Translations under genes and position numbers: made by a program
Shown here: in pieces, positions 1 to 8,426 of the stretch
Position numbering within the stretch: position 1 is the stretch's first letter
How the letters are laid out: each line of letters begins with the position of its first letter
Notes under the pieces: generated by a model
What the model saw: the letters and a program-made list of their open reading frames with translations, nothing else
The model's database searches: none
Told to the model about the DNA's origin: nothing
Source of the DNA: Inconstantimicrobium porci
GTDB taxonomy: Bacteria; Bacillota; Clostridia; Clostridiales; Clostridiaceae
DNA: 64,000 bases
Assembly: GCF_009696465.1 (NCBI RefSeq)
Contig: NZ_VULX01000005.1
Location: 62,001-126,000, forward strand
Reading direction: 5' to 3'

Positions 1-779
1 TACTTATCAGTGATATCATTCTTCTTTAAACAGTTATTAAGAAGATACTGGATAGCATTTTCATCATTGATATTTATCTTAACTGAAAGAATTTTTTCCT
101 TTTCCCCTCTGTTAATTGCAAGTATTCTGTGAGATGGAATGCTTTTAACAGCTTCGCTGTATTCATAATACATTTCATAAGGTGTAGGCTCGTCACTTGA
201 TCCCTTAGTTTCAATGACACCTTCTCTCTGTACAATGCTTCTGATATGCTTTCTGAATGATGCTTCATCTGATATCTTTTCGCTGATTATATCCATAGCA
301 CCATTTAGTGCATCATCTATGCTTAAAACTTTCTTTTCTTCATTAATATATTTTGCAGCTTCCTCTTCAATGTTGCCTTTGAATTCTCCACTATAAATAA
401 GTTCTGCAAGAGGCTTAAGTCCCTTTTCCGCAGCGATTGTTGCTCTAGTTCTCTTTTTCTGCTTATATGGTCTATATAAATCTTCAATCTCAGTTAATGT
501 TACTGACTTTTCAATAGCACTCTTAAGCTTATCTGTAAGCTTACCTTGTTCATCTATAAGTCTTATTACATCTTCTTTTCTAGCCTCTAAGTTTCTAAGA
601 TAATTAAGTCTGTCAAAAAGCTTTCTTAGTATATCATCACTAAGTCCGCCTGTTTTTTCTTTTCTATATCTAGCTATAAAAGGTACTGTATTTCCCTCAT
701 CAAGTAATGCAACAACATTTTCTACCTGGCCTTTTTTTATTTCAAGTTCTTTAGCCAGTATATCTATTATATCTGTCAT
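1..779 (-). CDS. tex: Tex-family RNA-binding transcription accessory protein (3' part cut off)
   Basis: The minus-strand frame starts at an ATG (777-779) preceded by a strong AGGAGGACAC ribosome binding site and stays open to the left edge, so only about 259 N-terminal residues are visible. It begins MTDIIDILAKELEIKKGQVE and contains IPFIARYRKEKTGGLSD and EDLYRPYKQKKRTRA, signatures of the N-terminal helical region of Tex/YdcI proteins. Family knowledge: Tex is a cytoplasmic nucleic-acid-binding protein with a YqgF-like fold and a C-terminal S1 domain. Those later domains would lie outside the window. The truncation is only the window edge. Confidence 0.9.
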   Translation of the reverse strand, partial: MTDIIDILAKELEIKKGQVENVVALLDEGNTVPFIARYRKEKTGGLSDDILRKLFDRLNYLRNLEARKEDVIRLIDEQGKLTDKLKSAIEKSVTLTEIEDLYRPYKQKKRTRATIAAEKGLKPLAELIYSGEFKGNIEEEAAKYINEEKKVLSIDDALNGAMDIISEKISDEASFRKHIRSIVQREGVIETKGSSDEPTPYEMYYEYSEAVKSIPSHRILAINRGEKEKILSVKININDENAIQYLLNNCLKKNDITDK

Positions 780-826
780 AGTGTCCTCCTATTTCTATTT
801 TGTATATTATTATTATTATATTTTTA

Positions 827-1534
827 ATGTATTTATTTCAAATAATATCATAATCGTCATACTCCTTTATTCACGTTCATAAGAATAGTTGCGAATCATT
901 TATTGTAAAAACACCAGTACTCAATAGTTCTTTACCTGCTTTAAACATCAAGGATAAAAACAACTTAATTATAAAAAAATATGAATACGGAAAAGACTTC
1001 AAGGAAAGTTTCCTGTCGCTTAACAACTGTAGCTTTTCATTCTCTGAATCTGATAAAATAAGCATCAAAGATAAGTGTATCTATGTTACTCATAATAACT
1101 CAAACTATAGTTTAATCTGCACTACTTCACTTGAAATGCGCTATTCGTATATTTACGACAAGTCAGCACCTTTATCTGTACTTATAACTGAAGATCTATA
1201 TAAAGACATTATAAAATCACTGTCACAGAATTATATAATTAGCGGCAATATACCATACTCAGTAAGAGACAGTCCATTCTTTCTATATAACAAAAGCACA
1301 CTTTTTATAAGTCTGCTTTTAGTAATTTTCTTATTCTTTATAGGGACAATAAACAAAAAAAAGCGAATAACTAACAGTGAACAACGAATAGAAAAGGATT
1401 TAACTCCCATTAAGGGAGTTCATAAAAAGATGACAAGTCCTCTTTTAAACTCTCCGTCTATAAATACTTTAAGGATGTTTGGAGGTGCAACCTCCATTTT
1501 GAAATCTCCGCAAGGAGTTTCATCCTTCATTTAG
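827..1534 (+). pseudogene. Decayed gene for a membrane-anchored protein, 3' end formed by repeat A1
   Basis: One plus-strand frame is open from 854 to 1534 but has no good start: the first in-frame ATG inside it is at 1136, well into apparently coding sequence. An in-frame ATG at 827 is followed after eight codons by TAA (851). The translated region has about 150 polar residues, then a single hydrophobic helix (about 1306-1350, STLFISLLLVIFLFF) followed by a KKKRI stop-transfer motif, as in a C-terminally anchored extracellular domain whose signal peptide has been lost. The last 45 or so codons fall inside intergenic repeat A1, so the natural C-terminus was probably replaced by the repeat. 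I do not recognise the family. A real shortened protein from 1136 is possible but less likely. Confidence 0.45.
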
Positions 1535-1560
1535 CATCTGGCACTTAGCATTTGGCATTG
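1365..1560 (-). repeat. Family A hairpin repeat, copy A1 (core 1396-1525)
   Basis: Read on the minus strand the core runs from GGATGAAACTCC to GGGAGTTAAATCC. It contains the modules CTCC-TTGC-GGAG, GGAGGTTGCACCTCC and ACTCCC-TTAAT-GGGAGT. Outer flanks are degenerate short repeats (for example TTAGCATCTGGCACTTAGCA). It ends 8 bp from the prfB stop codon and forms the 3' end of the decayed plus-strand frame. Copies A4 and A7 share its module order. Confidence 0.75.
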
Positions 1561-1567
1561 TAGCTTG

Positions 1568-2669
1568 CTACTTTGCCTGCTGCTTTAAATATTCAATTAT
1601 GAACGGTTCTATACCGCCATCCATAACTGCTGTTACGTTTGATATTTCAAGCAGTGTTCTGTGATCTTTTACCATTGAGTATGGATGGAATACATATGAT
1701 CTTATCTGACTTCCCCACCCCATATCCTTAAGTTCTCCTGTAAGATCTTCAATCTTCTCTTTATGTGCTCTTTCTTTAAGCTCAATAAGTTTAGATTTTA
1801 AGACATTCATAGCTGTTTCTTTATTAGAATACTGGCTTCTTTCATTCTGACATGTTACAACTATGCCAGTAGGAATATGTGTAATTCTGATTGCTGATTC
1901 TGTTTTGTTAACATGCTGTCCACCAGCTCCACTTGATCTATAAGTATCAACTCTAAGATCCTTAGGATTAATTTCAATATCCTGATCCTTTGTAAGTTCA
2001 GGCATTACTTCCACAGAAGCAAATGATGTCTGCCTTTTACCATTTGCATTGAATGGAGATATTCTTACAAGTCTGTGAATCCCCTTTTCAGCTTTAAGAT
2101 AGCCATACGCATATTCACCTTTAATGCTTATTGTGGCACTTTTAATACCAGCTTCATCTCCTGGAAGTGAATCAATAACTTCAACAGAATAGCCTTTCTT
2201 TTCACAATATCTCATATACATTCTTAAAAGCATTTCTGTCCAATCATTAGCATCAGCACCACCAACACCTGTATGAAGAGTTAATATCGCGTTATTTGTA
2301 TCATACTCTCCACAAAGCATAGTTTCTATTCTAAATTCCTCAATTTCATTAAGTATACTATTTACTTCTTCAATAACTTCTTTTTCTGTTTCTTCATCAT
2401 CCTCACCTATTTCAGCAAGAACTTTTACATCATCAATTCTCTGTATAAGAGAATTATATCTGCCTAATTTATCTTTAAGACGTTTTGTTTCCTGTGTAAC
2501 TTCTGTAGCTTTATCTGAATCATTCCAAAAATCAGGCTCCTGCATCTTAAACTCAAGTTCACTTATCCTTTTTTCCAAGACTTCAATGTCAAAGTGAATC
2601 CCTGATTTCGTTTAATGTCTGCCCTGCTGTTTTAAGCTGTGCTAATTTGTTTTCTACTTCAAGCAACAT
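1568..2669 (-). CDS. prfB: Peptide chain release factor 2 (RF2), with programmed +1 frameshift
   Basis: RF2 terminates translation at UGA and UAA. The protein has the GGQ motif (SSGAGGQHVNKTES) that triggers peptidyl-tRNA hydrolysis and the RF2-type codon-recognition tripeptide SPF (RISPFNANGKRQ). The gene starts at ATG 2669 behind GAGGTGATAA. After 26 codons the frame meets TGA (2589-2591) within CTT-TGA-C, preceded by an internal SD-like AGGGAT. Slipping +1 joins this leader to the long frame from about 2588 to 1568, giving about 366 residues, the usual length. A start within the long frame at 2578 would remove the N-terminus. It lies downstream of secA, the common clostridial order, and its 3' end abuts repeat A1. 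Confidence 0.96.
2588..2594 (-). promoter_or_regulatory. prfB: Programmed +1 ribosomal frameshift site of prfB
   Basis: The minus-strand heptamer CTTTGAC has an in-frame UGA with the AGGGAT SD-like element a few bases upstream. This is the classic RF2 autoregulation site: low RF2 slows decoding of UGA, ribosomes slip +1 and make more RF2. Confidence 0.95.
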
Positions 2670-2825
2670 TTTATCACCTCAATTTGTTTAATCTGTATTA
2701 CCCTGCTATTAATAATAACATAACTCAATGTAAAAAGTATAATGTATATTAAGAAAATAGTAATCGAAGTATTGCTATTTTTCTCCTTAATTATACAATA
2801 TAAATTATTAATTATAATAAAATAA

Positions 2826-2847
2826 ATCCCCATTCTAGGGGATTTCT
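2826..2847 (-). terminator. Intrinsic terminator after secA
   Basis: Minus-strand hairpin AAATCCCC-TAGAAT-GGGGATTT followed by ATTTTATT. It starts 12 bp beyond the secA stop codon and separates secA from prfB. Confidence 0.8.
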
Positions 2848-2858
2848 TTTATTATATT

Positions 2859-5375
2859 TTATAGTGCTTCTCTTCCACAGCAGTTCTTATATTTCTTACC
2901 GCTACCACATGGACATGGATCATTTCTTCCTACTTTAGGTTCCTTCTTTACTGGAGTCTTCTTAGTTTCTCCACTTCCTTCACCATAATTTGTAGAAGTT
3001 TCCTTAACAATTCTTTCTCTTTCTGGTGCATGTTCAACTTGTACATGATATAAGAACTTAACTGTATCTATCTTAATATTCTTAATCATTTCATCAAACA
3101 TAGCACTTCCTTCAAATTGATATGCCTGAATTGGATCCTGTTGTTTATAAGCTCTAAGACCAATACCCTGCTTTAAGTGATCCATATTATCTATGTTATC
3201 CATCCATTTGCTATCAACAACTTTAAGAAGTATAACTCTTTCAACTTCTCTCATCTGTTCGCTTCCAAATGCTTCTTCCTTAGCAGCATATAAGTCTTTG
3301 GCAATTCCTAATATCTTATCCTTAACCTGCTCATTAGTTAAGTTTTCAATTTCTTCCTTGTCTATTGCACCTTCAGGTATACATAAATCTTCACAGTAGT
3401 CAATTAAATTTTCAATAGCCTTGCCATGATCTTCATCTTCACTATGAGTTAAATGTTCATCTACTGCTGAATTTACAGCATATTCAACCATTGACTGAAT
3501 CTGATTTTTTAAGTCTTCACCTTCAAGCACTTCAGTTCTCTGCTTGTAGATTACTTCTCTCTGCTGATTCATAACATCATCATATCCAAGTAAAGTCTTT
3601 CTGATATCGAAGTTGTTACCTTCAACCTTCTTCTGAGCGTTTTCGATAGCTTTTGAAACCATTTTACTTTCTATGGCATCACTATCTTCAAGACCTTTAT
3701 CCATAATTACCTTAAGTCTTTCACCACCGAATATTCTCATCAAATCATCGTCAAGAGCTACATAGAATCTAGATTCTCCTGGATCTCCCTGACGACCAGA
3801 ACGACCCCTAAGCTGGTTATCTATTCTTCTTGACTCATGTCTTTCAGTACCTATAATCTTAAGTCCACCAACTTCAACAACACCTTCACCAAGTTTAATA
3901 TCAGTACCTCTGCCCGCCATGTTAGTAGCTATTGTAACTGAACCATATTCACCTGCATGAGATATTATTTCAGCTTCCTTTTCATGGTACTTAGCATTTA
4001 ATACCTGATGCTTTATTCCTCTCTTCTTTAAAATTGAAGATAAGTATTCAGATTTTTCAATACTTGTAGTACCTACTAATATTGGTTGACCAGTTTTATG
4101 AGTTTTAGCAATATCATCTGCTACTGCATTAAATTTAGCATCAATTGTCTTATAAACTAAATCCGGAAGGTCCTTTCTTTTTACAGGTCTATGTGTTGGA
4201 ACAACAATAACGTCTAGTCCATAAATTTCTCTGAATTCATTTTCTTCTGTTAAAGCTGTTCCTGTCATACCAGAAAGTTTATTATACATTCTAAAGTAAT
4301 TCTGGAATGTTATTGTTGCAAGTGTCTTAGACTCTCTTTCAACTTTAACTCCTTCTTTAGCTTCAATCGCCTGATGAAGACCATCAGAGTATCTTCTTCC
4401 TTCCATAAGTCTTCCAGTAAATTCATCAACTATGATTACTTCACCATCTTTAACCATGTAGTCTTTATCAGCTTTCATCATATAATTAGCTTTTAAAGCC
4501 TGAGTAACATAATGCTGTAATTCCATATTTTCAGCATCTGCATAGTTATCTATATGGAATGCTTTTTCAGCTTTTGCAACACCAGAATCAGTAAGCATAA
4601 CTGCATTTGCTTTTTCATCCTTTGTATAATCTTCTTCTTCTTTTAAAGTCTTTGCAAAAAAGTCAGCTACCTTATAAAATTCAGTACTCTTTTCTCCAGC
4701 ACCTGAAATAATAAGTGGTGTTCTTGCTTCATCAATTAATATAGAATCCACTTCATCCACTATACAAAAGTTAAGTTTTCTCTGAACTCTTTCTTCTGCA
4801 TAAATAACCATGTTATCTCTTAAGTAATCAAAGCCAAATTCGTTATTTGTACCATATGTTATATCTGCATTATATGCTTCTCTTCTCTGGTTATTATCAA
4901 GCTCATGAACTATAACGCCTGTAGTTAATCCAAGGAAATTATAAACTTTTCCCATTTCCTCCATATCTCTCTTTGCAAGATAATCATTAACTGTTACTAT
5001 ATGAACTCCTTTACCAGTAAGTGCATTTAAGTATGCTGGAAGTGTTGCAACTAAAGTCTTACCTTCACCAGTTTTCATTTCTGAAATTCTTCCCTGATGA
5101 AGAACTATACCACCTATAAGCTGTTCTCTATAATGAGTTAATCCCAAAACTCTTGTAGAAGCTTCTCTAACAACTGCAAAAGCTTCTGGAAGTATATCTT
5201 CTAAGGTTTCTCCCTTTGAAAGTCTCTCTTTAAATTCATCTGTCTTAGCTCTAAGCTCATCATCTGAAAGAGCTTTCATTGTGCTTTGAAGAGAATCAAT
5301 TTTGTTTACAGTAGGTATGATTCTCTTAACTTCCCTTTCACTGTAGCTCCCAAAAATTTTATTCAATAATCCCAT
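2859..5375 (-). CDS. secA: Preprotein translocase ATPase SecA
   Basis: SecA is the cytoplasmic motor that drives unfolded preproteins through SecYEG. At 838 residues it has family length. Visible motifs are the Walker A region [14 protein letters not shown] near residue 102, [16 protein letters not shown] (DEAD motif), the second-ATPase-domain segment [17 protein letters not shown] and the arginine-finger region [13 protein letters not shown]. The extreme C-terminus carries the zinc-binding [13 protein letters not shown] motif used for SecB or ribosome contact. The ATG start has an AGAGAGGAAG ribosome binding site. It sits between hpf and prfB with its own terminators. Confidence 0.98.
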   Translation of the reverse strand: MGLLNKIFGSYSEREVKRIIPTVNKIDSLQSTMKALSDDELRAKTDEFKERLSKGETLEDILPEAFAVVREASTRVLGLTHYREQLIGGIVLHQGRISEMKTGEGKTLVATLPAYLNALTGKGVHIVTVNDYLAKRDMEEMGKVYNFLGLTTGVIVHELDNNQRREAYNADITYGTNNEFGFDYLRDNMVIYAEERVQRKLNFCIVDEVDSILIDEARTPLIISGAGEKSTEFYKVADFFAKTLKEEEDYTKDEKANAVMLTDSGVAKAEKAFHIDNYADAENMELQHYVTQALKANYMMKADKDYMVKDGEVIIVDEFTGRLMEGRRYSDGLHQAIEAKEGVKVERESKTLATITFQNYFRMYNKLSGMTGTALTEENEFREIYGLDVIVVPTHRPVKRKDLPDLVYKTIDAKFNAVADDIAKTHKTGQPILVGTTSIEKSEYLSSILKKRGIKHQVLNAKYHEKEAEIISHAGEYGSVTIATNMAGRGTDIKLGEGVVEVGGLKIIGTERHESRRIDNQLRGRSGRQGDPGESRFYVALDDDLMRIFGGERLKVIMDKGLEDSDAIESKMVSKAIENAQKKVEGNNFDIRKTLLGYDDVMNQQREVIYKQRTEVLEGEDLKNQIQSMVEYAVNSAVDEHLTHSEDEDHGKAIENLIDYCEDLCIPEGAIDKEEIENLTNEQVKDKILGIAKDLYAAKEEAFGSEQMREVERVILLKVVDSKWMDNIDNMDHLKQGIGLRAYKQQDPIQAYQFEGSAMFDEMIKNIKIDTVKFLYHVQVEHAPERERIVKETSTNYGEGSGETKKTPVKKEPKVGRNDPCPCGSGKKYKNCCGREAL

Positions 5376-5518
5376 TCGTTCTTCCTCTCTGTTTCGTACT
5401 ATTTTTTATTTATTTATAAATTATAACATTTATATATTATTAATTTCAACATAACTAACAACATATATTTATATGTTATTACATTATACCATTTTTATAC
5501 ATTTGTAAAGTACCTCAT

Positions 5519-5602
5519 ATAAAAAAGGACTTTAAGACCTAATTCGAATCATCCGTCTTGGACTAATCCAATTCGATTCTATATAGGTCTCAAAATCCCT
5601 TA
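5519..5602 (-). terminator. Compound, nested-hairpin terminator after hpf
   Basis: On the minus strand an outer stem AAGGGATTTTGAGACCTA / TAGGTCTTAAAGTCCTT is followed by TTTTTT. Inside it, GAATC pairs with GATTC (5575-5579 / 5546-5550) and encloses a TTGGA-TTAG-TCCAA hairpin. This is longer and more branched than a normal intrinsic terminator. It lies 14 bp past the hpf stop codon and ends hpf transcription before secA. Confidence 0.75.
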
Positions 5603-5615
5603 AATTCATTATTTA

Positions 5616-6149
5616 TTATTGAAATTCAGGTTCTATCAAACCGTAATTTCCATCCTTTCTCTTATAAATAACTTTCACTTCATTAGAATCAGCATCTTTG
5701 AAAACATAGAAGCTATGTCCTACTAGTTCCATCTGAAGAATTGCTTCATCAATAAGCATTGGTTTTACCAAGAATTTTTTAGTTTTTACTACTGATGAAT
5801 CCTCTTCTTCATCTTTATCTTCTATATTATCAAAATTCAAAAATCTAACAGATTCATTACTATTTCTCCTTTGAAGTTTAGTTTTCTGTTTTCTTATCTG
5901 TCTTTCTACTTTATCTTCTATAATATCAATTGATTTATACATATCCTCAGTTGATTCTTCACATCTTAATATAACACCATTAAATGGTATTGTGACTTCA
6001 ATCTTATGTTTACCCTTTTGAACACTTAGTGTTGCTTTTGCCTCAACATCTGGACTAAAGTACTTATCTAATTTAGATAACTTTCTTTCTACTGCCTCTT
6101 TTAAAGCAGGTGTTAATTTCATATTTTTTGCTAATACTATAACTCTCAT
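5616..6149 (-). CDS. hpf: Long-form ribosome hibernation promoting factor (HPF/RaiA)
   Basis: The 177 residues comprise an N-terminal S30AE domain (MRVIVLAKNMKLTPALKEAV, about 1-95), a charged linker with an acidic run (EDKDEEEDSS) and a C-terminal dimerisation domain (KKFLVKPMLIDEAILQMELV to the end). This is the long form found in Firmicutes, which dimerises 70S ribosomes into inactive 100S particles in stationary phase. The start follows AAAGGGGCTGGACAT. A sigma-A-like promoter lies just upstream. The gene is downstream of the raiA-motif RNA on the same strand, the genomic link that gave that RNA its name. Confidence 0.95.
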   Translation of the reverse strand: MRVIVLAKNMKLTPALKEAVERKLSKLDKYFSPDVEAKATLSVQKGKHKIEVTIPFNGVILRCEESTEDMYKSIDIIEDKVERQIRKQKTKLQRRNSNESVRFLNFDNIEDKDEEEDSSVVKTKKFLVKPMLIDEAILQMELVGHSFYVFKDADSNEVKVIYKRKDGNYGLIEPEFQ

Positions 6150-6197
6150 ATGTCCAGCCCCTTTCGTTTATAAGGAATTATCCTTTTTATTAATTTA

Positions 6198-6226
6198 ATT
6201 TTACATATAATCATAAAAATAAACAA
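6198..6226 (-). promoter_or_regulatory. Predicted sigma-A promoter of hpf
   Basis: Minus strand TTGTTT (6221-6226), 17 bp spacer, TAAAAT (6198-6203), about 50 bp before the hpf start. Confidence 0.5.
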
Positions 6227-6320
6227 GTTGAATTTTCTGAATTTACTGAATATTAATATTTTCTAGTTCCACTTTTCTATCTTTTTCACCATTATACGCA
6301 ACAATGCTATCGTTTACAAA

Positions 6321-6387
6321 GGGTGCAGGATATATTCCGAAGCCTCCGCCTACAAGCTCCAAATCGTTTCTTCATATATCCTGCCCC
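6321..6387. repeat. Family B hairpin repeat, copy B1
   Basis: Outer stem GCAGGATATAT (6325-6335) pairs with ATATATCCTGC (6374-6384). It encloses the conserved core TCCGAAGCCTCCG ... CTCCAAATCGTTTCTTC. It lies between the raiA RNA and hpf. Compare B2 and B3, where the core is kept and the stem sequence differs. Confidence 0.75.
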
Positions 6388-6457
6388 CTCTTAACTTCCA
6401 TTGAATTAGAATAAACATCTATAATTAAGCATATAGTATAACTCCCTTACATAAATG

Positions 6458-6741
6458 CTAAAAGACACTCTGCAAATATGCAGAGTGTCTTACTCTATAA
6501 GCTTATCAGCTTTTAATTATTCATATAAAAGATGTGATATCAGCTGACCTGGTCTTTGACCCCACACTCGCCTGCTGGAGCTTTTGCTACCCGGAATTAA
6601 CCTCTCACTACTAACCCTCTCAGCTTTCACTGGCAGGACTAACATCTAAACCGCACCATGCTCATTAACTCTTTGTTTAACTTACGTGGATCGTTTTGCC
6701 TGCGACTGGCATCGACTTTCAACCACAGACCTGACATCACG
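6458..6741 (-). ncRNA. raiA RNA: raiA-motif structured non-coding RNA
   Basis: A GC-rich, non-coding, highly structured stretch (about 6530-6738) stands out from the AT-rich surroundings. On the minus strand it begins GTGATGTCAGGTCTGTGG and includes GATGCCAGTCGCAGGC and CCGGGTAGCAAAAGCTCC. It has its own promoter (TTGCAA-17-TATAAT) and ends in a 13-bp hairpin. It lies directly upstream of hpf (raiA) and downstream of comFC, the position known for the raiA RNA motif of Firmicutes, called ModT in C. difficile. Identification rests on position, size and structure, not a covariance search. The exact function is not settled; published work links it to sporulation and toxin control. Confidence 0.8.
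6462..6491 (-). terminator. Terminator of the raiA RNA
   Basis: Perfect 13-bp inverted repeat AAGACACTCTGCA / TGCAGAGTGTCTT with a 4-nt loop, followed on the minus strand by a short TTTT run. Confidence 0.8.
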
Positions 6742-6747
6742 AAAAAT

Positions 6748-6776
6748 ATTATACATTCATATTGTACTTTTTGCAA
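6748..6776 (-). promoter_or_regulatory. Sigma-A promoter of the raiA RNA
   Basis: Minus-strand -35 TTGCAA (6771-6776), 17-bp spacer, consensus -10 TATAAT (6748-6753), predicted start near 6741. It overlaps the last codons of comFC. The spacer contains CAATATGAATG, an 11-mer also present twice upstream of atpI. Confidence 0.75.
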
Positions 6777-7419
6777 CAGCTACTAGTAAAACTTTTTGAG
6801 CTCCTCTTTCTTCCAAGGCTTTTTTTGCATAATACAACGTTGCACCGGTAGTTATTACATCATCTATAAGTATAATTTTTCTTCCTGATAAATCCTCATT
6901 CACCATAAAAGCGTTTTTCAAGTTCCTAATTCTTTCCCTCCTGCTTAAAGCTTTCTGTTCTTTAACGTCACTACTTTTTACAAGCAGATTTTTATACTTT
7001 ACTTTTATTTCACTGCATATCTTTCTACAGAGAAACTCACACTGATCAAAACCACGTTTTCTTAGTGCACTTTTTGATGATGGAATATAAGTAAGCAAAG
7101 CATCATCAATATTTAATCTACTGATTTTCTGGGCCATCATATGCGCAAGCTCTTCTCCTGCATAAAAATCGGCTTCATACTTAAACTTTAAAATTATTTT
7201 TTTCATCTCATAGCTGTAATAACAGCAGGGATACACATACTCATCAAATTCGCTTAGTTTTATTGAATTGTCAATTAAAAAAATATTTTTTCTGCATTTT
7301 CTGCATATTACATCCTCGCTATCCTCACCACAGCATATACATTTATCAGCATGAGGATATATTGCTTCAAAAATACACTTTACCTGGTATTTGATTAAGT
7401 CAACAAACCTTTTTCCCAC
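6757..7419 (-). CDS. comFC: ComF family phosphoribosyltransferase-like protein
   Basis: The 220-residue protein has an N-terminal zinc-ribbon pair (CICCGEDSEDVICRKC, about 27-42) and a C-terminal phosphoribosyltransferase fold with the PRPP-binding loop IILIDDVITTGATLYYAKKA (about 180-199). ComFC proteins support DNA uptake or processing of internalised single strands together with the helicase ComFA. The start is a GTG overlapping the 3' end of the upstream ComFA-like gene by 25 bp, so the two are co-transcribed and probably translationally coupled. No clear SD is seen at the GTG, so the start is uncertain by a few codons. The 3' end carries the raiA RNA promoter. Confidence 0.85.
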   Translation of the reverse strand: MGKRFVDLIKYQVKCIFEAIYPHADKCICCGEDSEDVICRKCRKNIFLIDNSIKLSEFDEYVYPCCYYSYEMKKIILKFKYEADFYAGEELAHMMAQKISRLNIDDALLTYIPSSKSALRKRGFDQCEFLCRKICSEIKVKYKNLLVKSSDVKEQKALSRRERIRNLKNAFMVNEDLSGRKIILIDDVITTGATLYYAKKALEERGAQKVLLVAVAKSTI

Positions 7420-8420
7420 GATATTTTATTATACTGCCTTGCACATTCCTTCGCTTGATCTATATTGTCATTAACTCCATTAGAAAGCAGCAGAACTTCT
7501 CCTTCCTTATTCATTCCTCCAACTTCCCCACATAAATAAACAAGCTTTTTATAGGTAAAACATTCATCATTGCTAAAATAAACCACAATATCAAGATCAG
7601 GTATTCTTATAAAATCATCAAGAACTCTGTCTGATACTATAATAACTGCATTATCTTTATTTTCAAAAGCATATCTGCATATCTTATCATGATCCTGCCT
7701 TTCATATTTTATAACTTTCATCTTTTCCACTATATTAAGCCTCTTAACATAATAGTCATAAACCATCTGCTGTTTTTCACCACTTGGTGTAATAATAAGT
7801 ATCTTTCTTCTATTTTTCTTAAACCACCTTATATAGTCATACATAACAAATGGAATATCAGTATTAAGATCTATCCTTGTCGTAATCACTCTTGGCTCAA
7901 TAAACGGTTTTGTTCTAAAGTAATTTCCTACATATATTGTATCAACATTATTCATTATCTCTTCAAATGTATAGAGGATTATCTTTCCACAGTTTCTATA
8001 CAACATATCAACATATTCCTTAAATTCTGTACTTGAATATGGTGATAGCATACTTATATCATCAATTATTATAAGATCATAATATTTTTTTATATTCACT
8101 ATATTATCTATGCTTGAAAAATTAATGATACATTCATCACCACTATTACCATTCTTAATCTTTGAATATGTCACTCCTGTTCCTGCATTTCTAATATACT
8201 TTATTATTTCAGAATACTTATTCTCATTATTACATAAATAGAGTACTGACATGCTATTCTGTGATACTTCAACTATAAGATCTCTAAATATTCTTATATC
8301 ATTATATGGATATGTAATAACGTTCAATAATTTTGTATTCTTTTTATTATACCAATCAAAAATATATTCAATAGTCGAATTAATTTCTAAACACCTTTTA
8401 TTTTGATTATTTTTTTTCAT
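7395..8420 (-). CDS. Degenerate ComFA-like (DEAD helicase-derived) protein
   Basis: This 341-residue protein occupies the comFA slot just before comFC. Its C-terminal third follows the ComFA pattern: ILIITPSGEKQQ (about 207-218), VIIVSDRVLDDF then PDLDIVVYF (259-282), and LVYLCGEVGGMNKEGEVLLL (293-312), which aligns with the ComFA motif VI type QIAGRVGR...GDVLF. Key residues are gone: no Walker A GxGKT is present near the N-terminus, motif II is LIIIDD rather than DEVD, both motif VI arginines are replaced (GEVGG), and the four-cysteine zinc cluster is absent. It is therefore unlikely to hydrolyse ATP. It has a good AAGGAG ribosome binding site and an intact frame, so it is retained rather than freshly broken. 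The ComFA relation is inferred from pattern and synteny. Confidence 0.6.
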   Translation of the reverse strand: MKKNNQNKRCLEINSTIEYIFDWYNKKNTKLLNVITYPYNDIRIFRDLIVEVSQNSMSVLYLCNNENKYSEIIKYIRNAGTGVTYSKIKNGNSGDECIINFSSIDNIVNIKKYYDLIIIDDISMLSPYSSTEFKEYVDMLYRNCGKIILYTFEEIMNNVDTIYVGNYFRTKPFIEPRVITTRIDLNTDIPFVMYDYIRWFKKNRRKILIITPSGEKQQMVYDYYVKRLNIVEKMKVIKYERQDHDKICRYAFENKDNAVIIVSDRVLDDFIRIPDLDIVVYFSNDECFTYKKLVYLCGEVGGMNKEGEVLLLSNGVNDNIDQAKECARQYNKISWEKGLLT

Positions 8421-8426
8421 AATAAA

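Noticed and set aside
1568-2578. A short RF2 starting at 2578
   Set aside because: The upstream leader with CTT-TGA-C restores full family length, so the frame begins at 2669 with a +1 shift.
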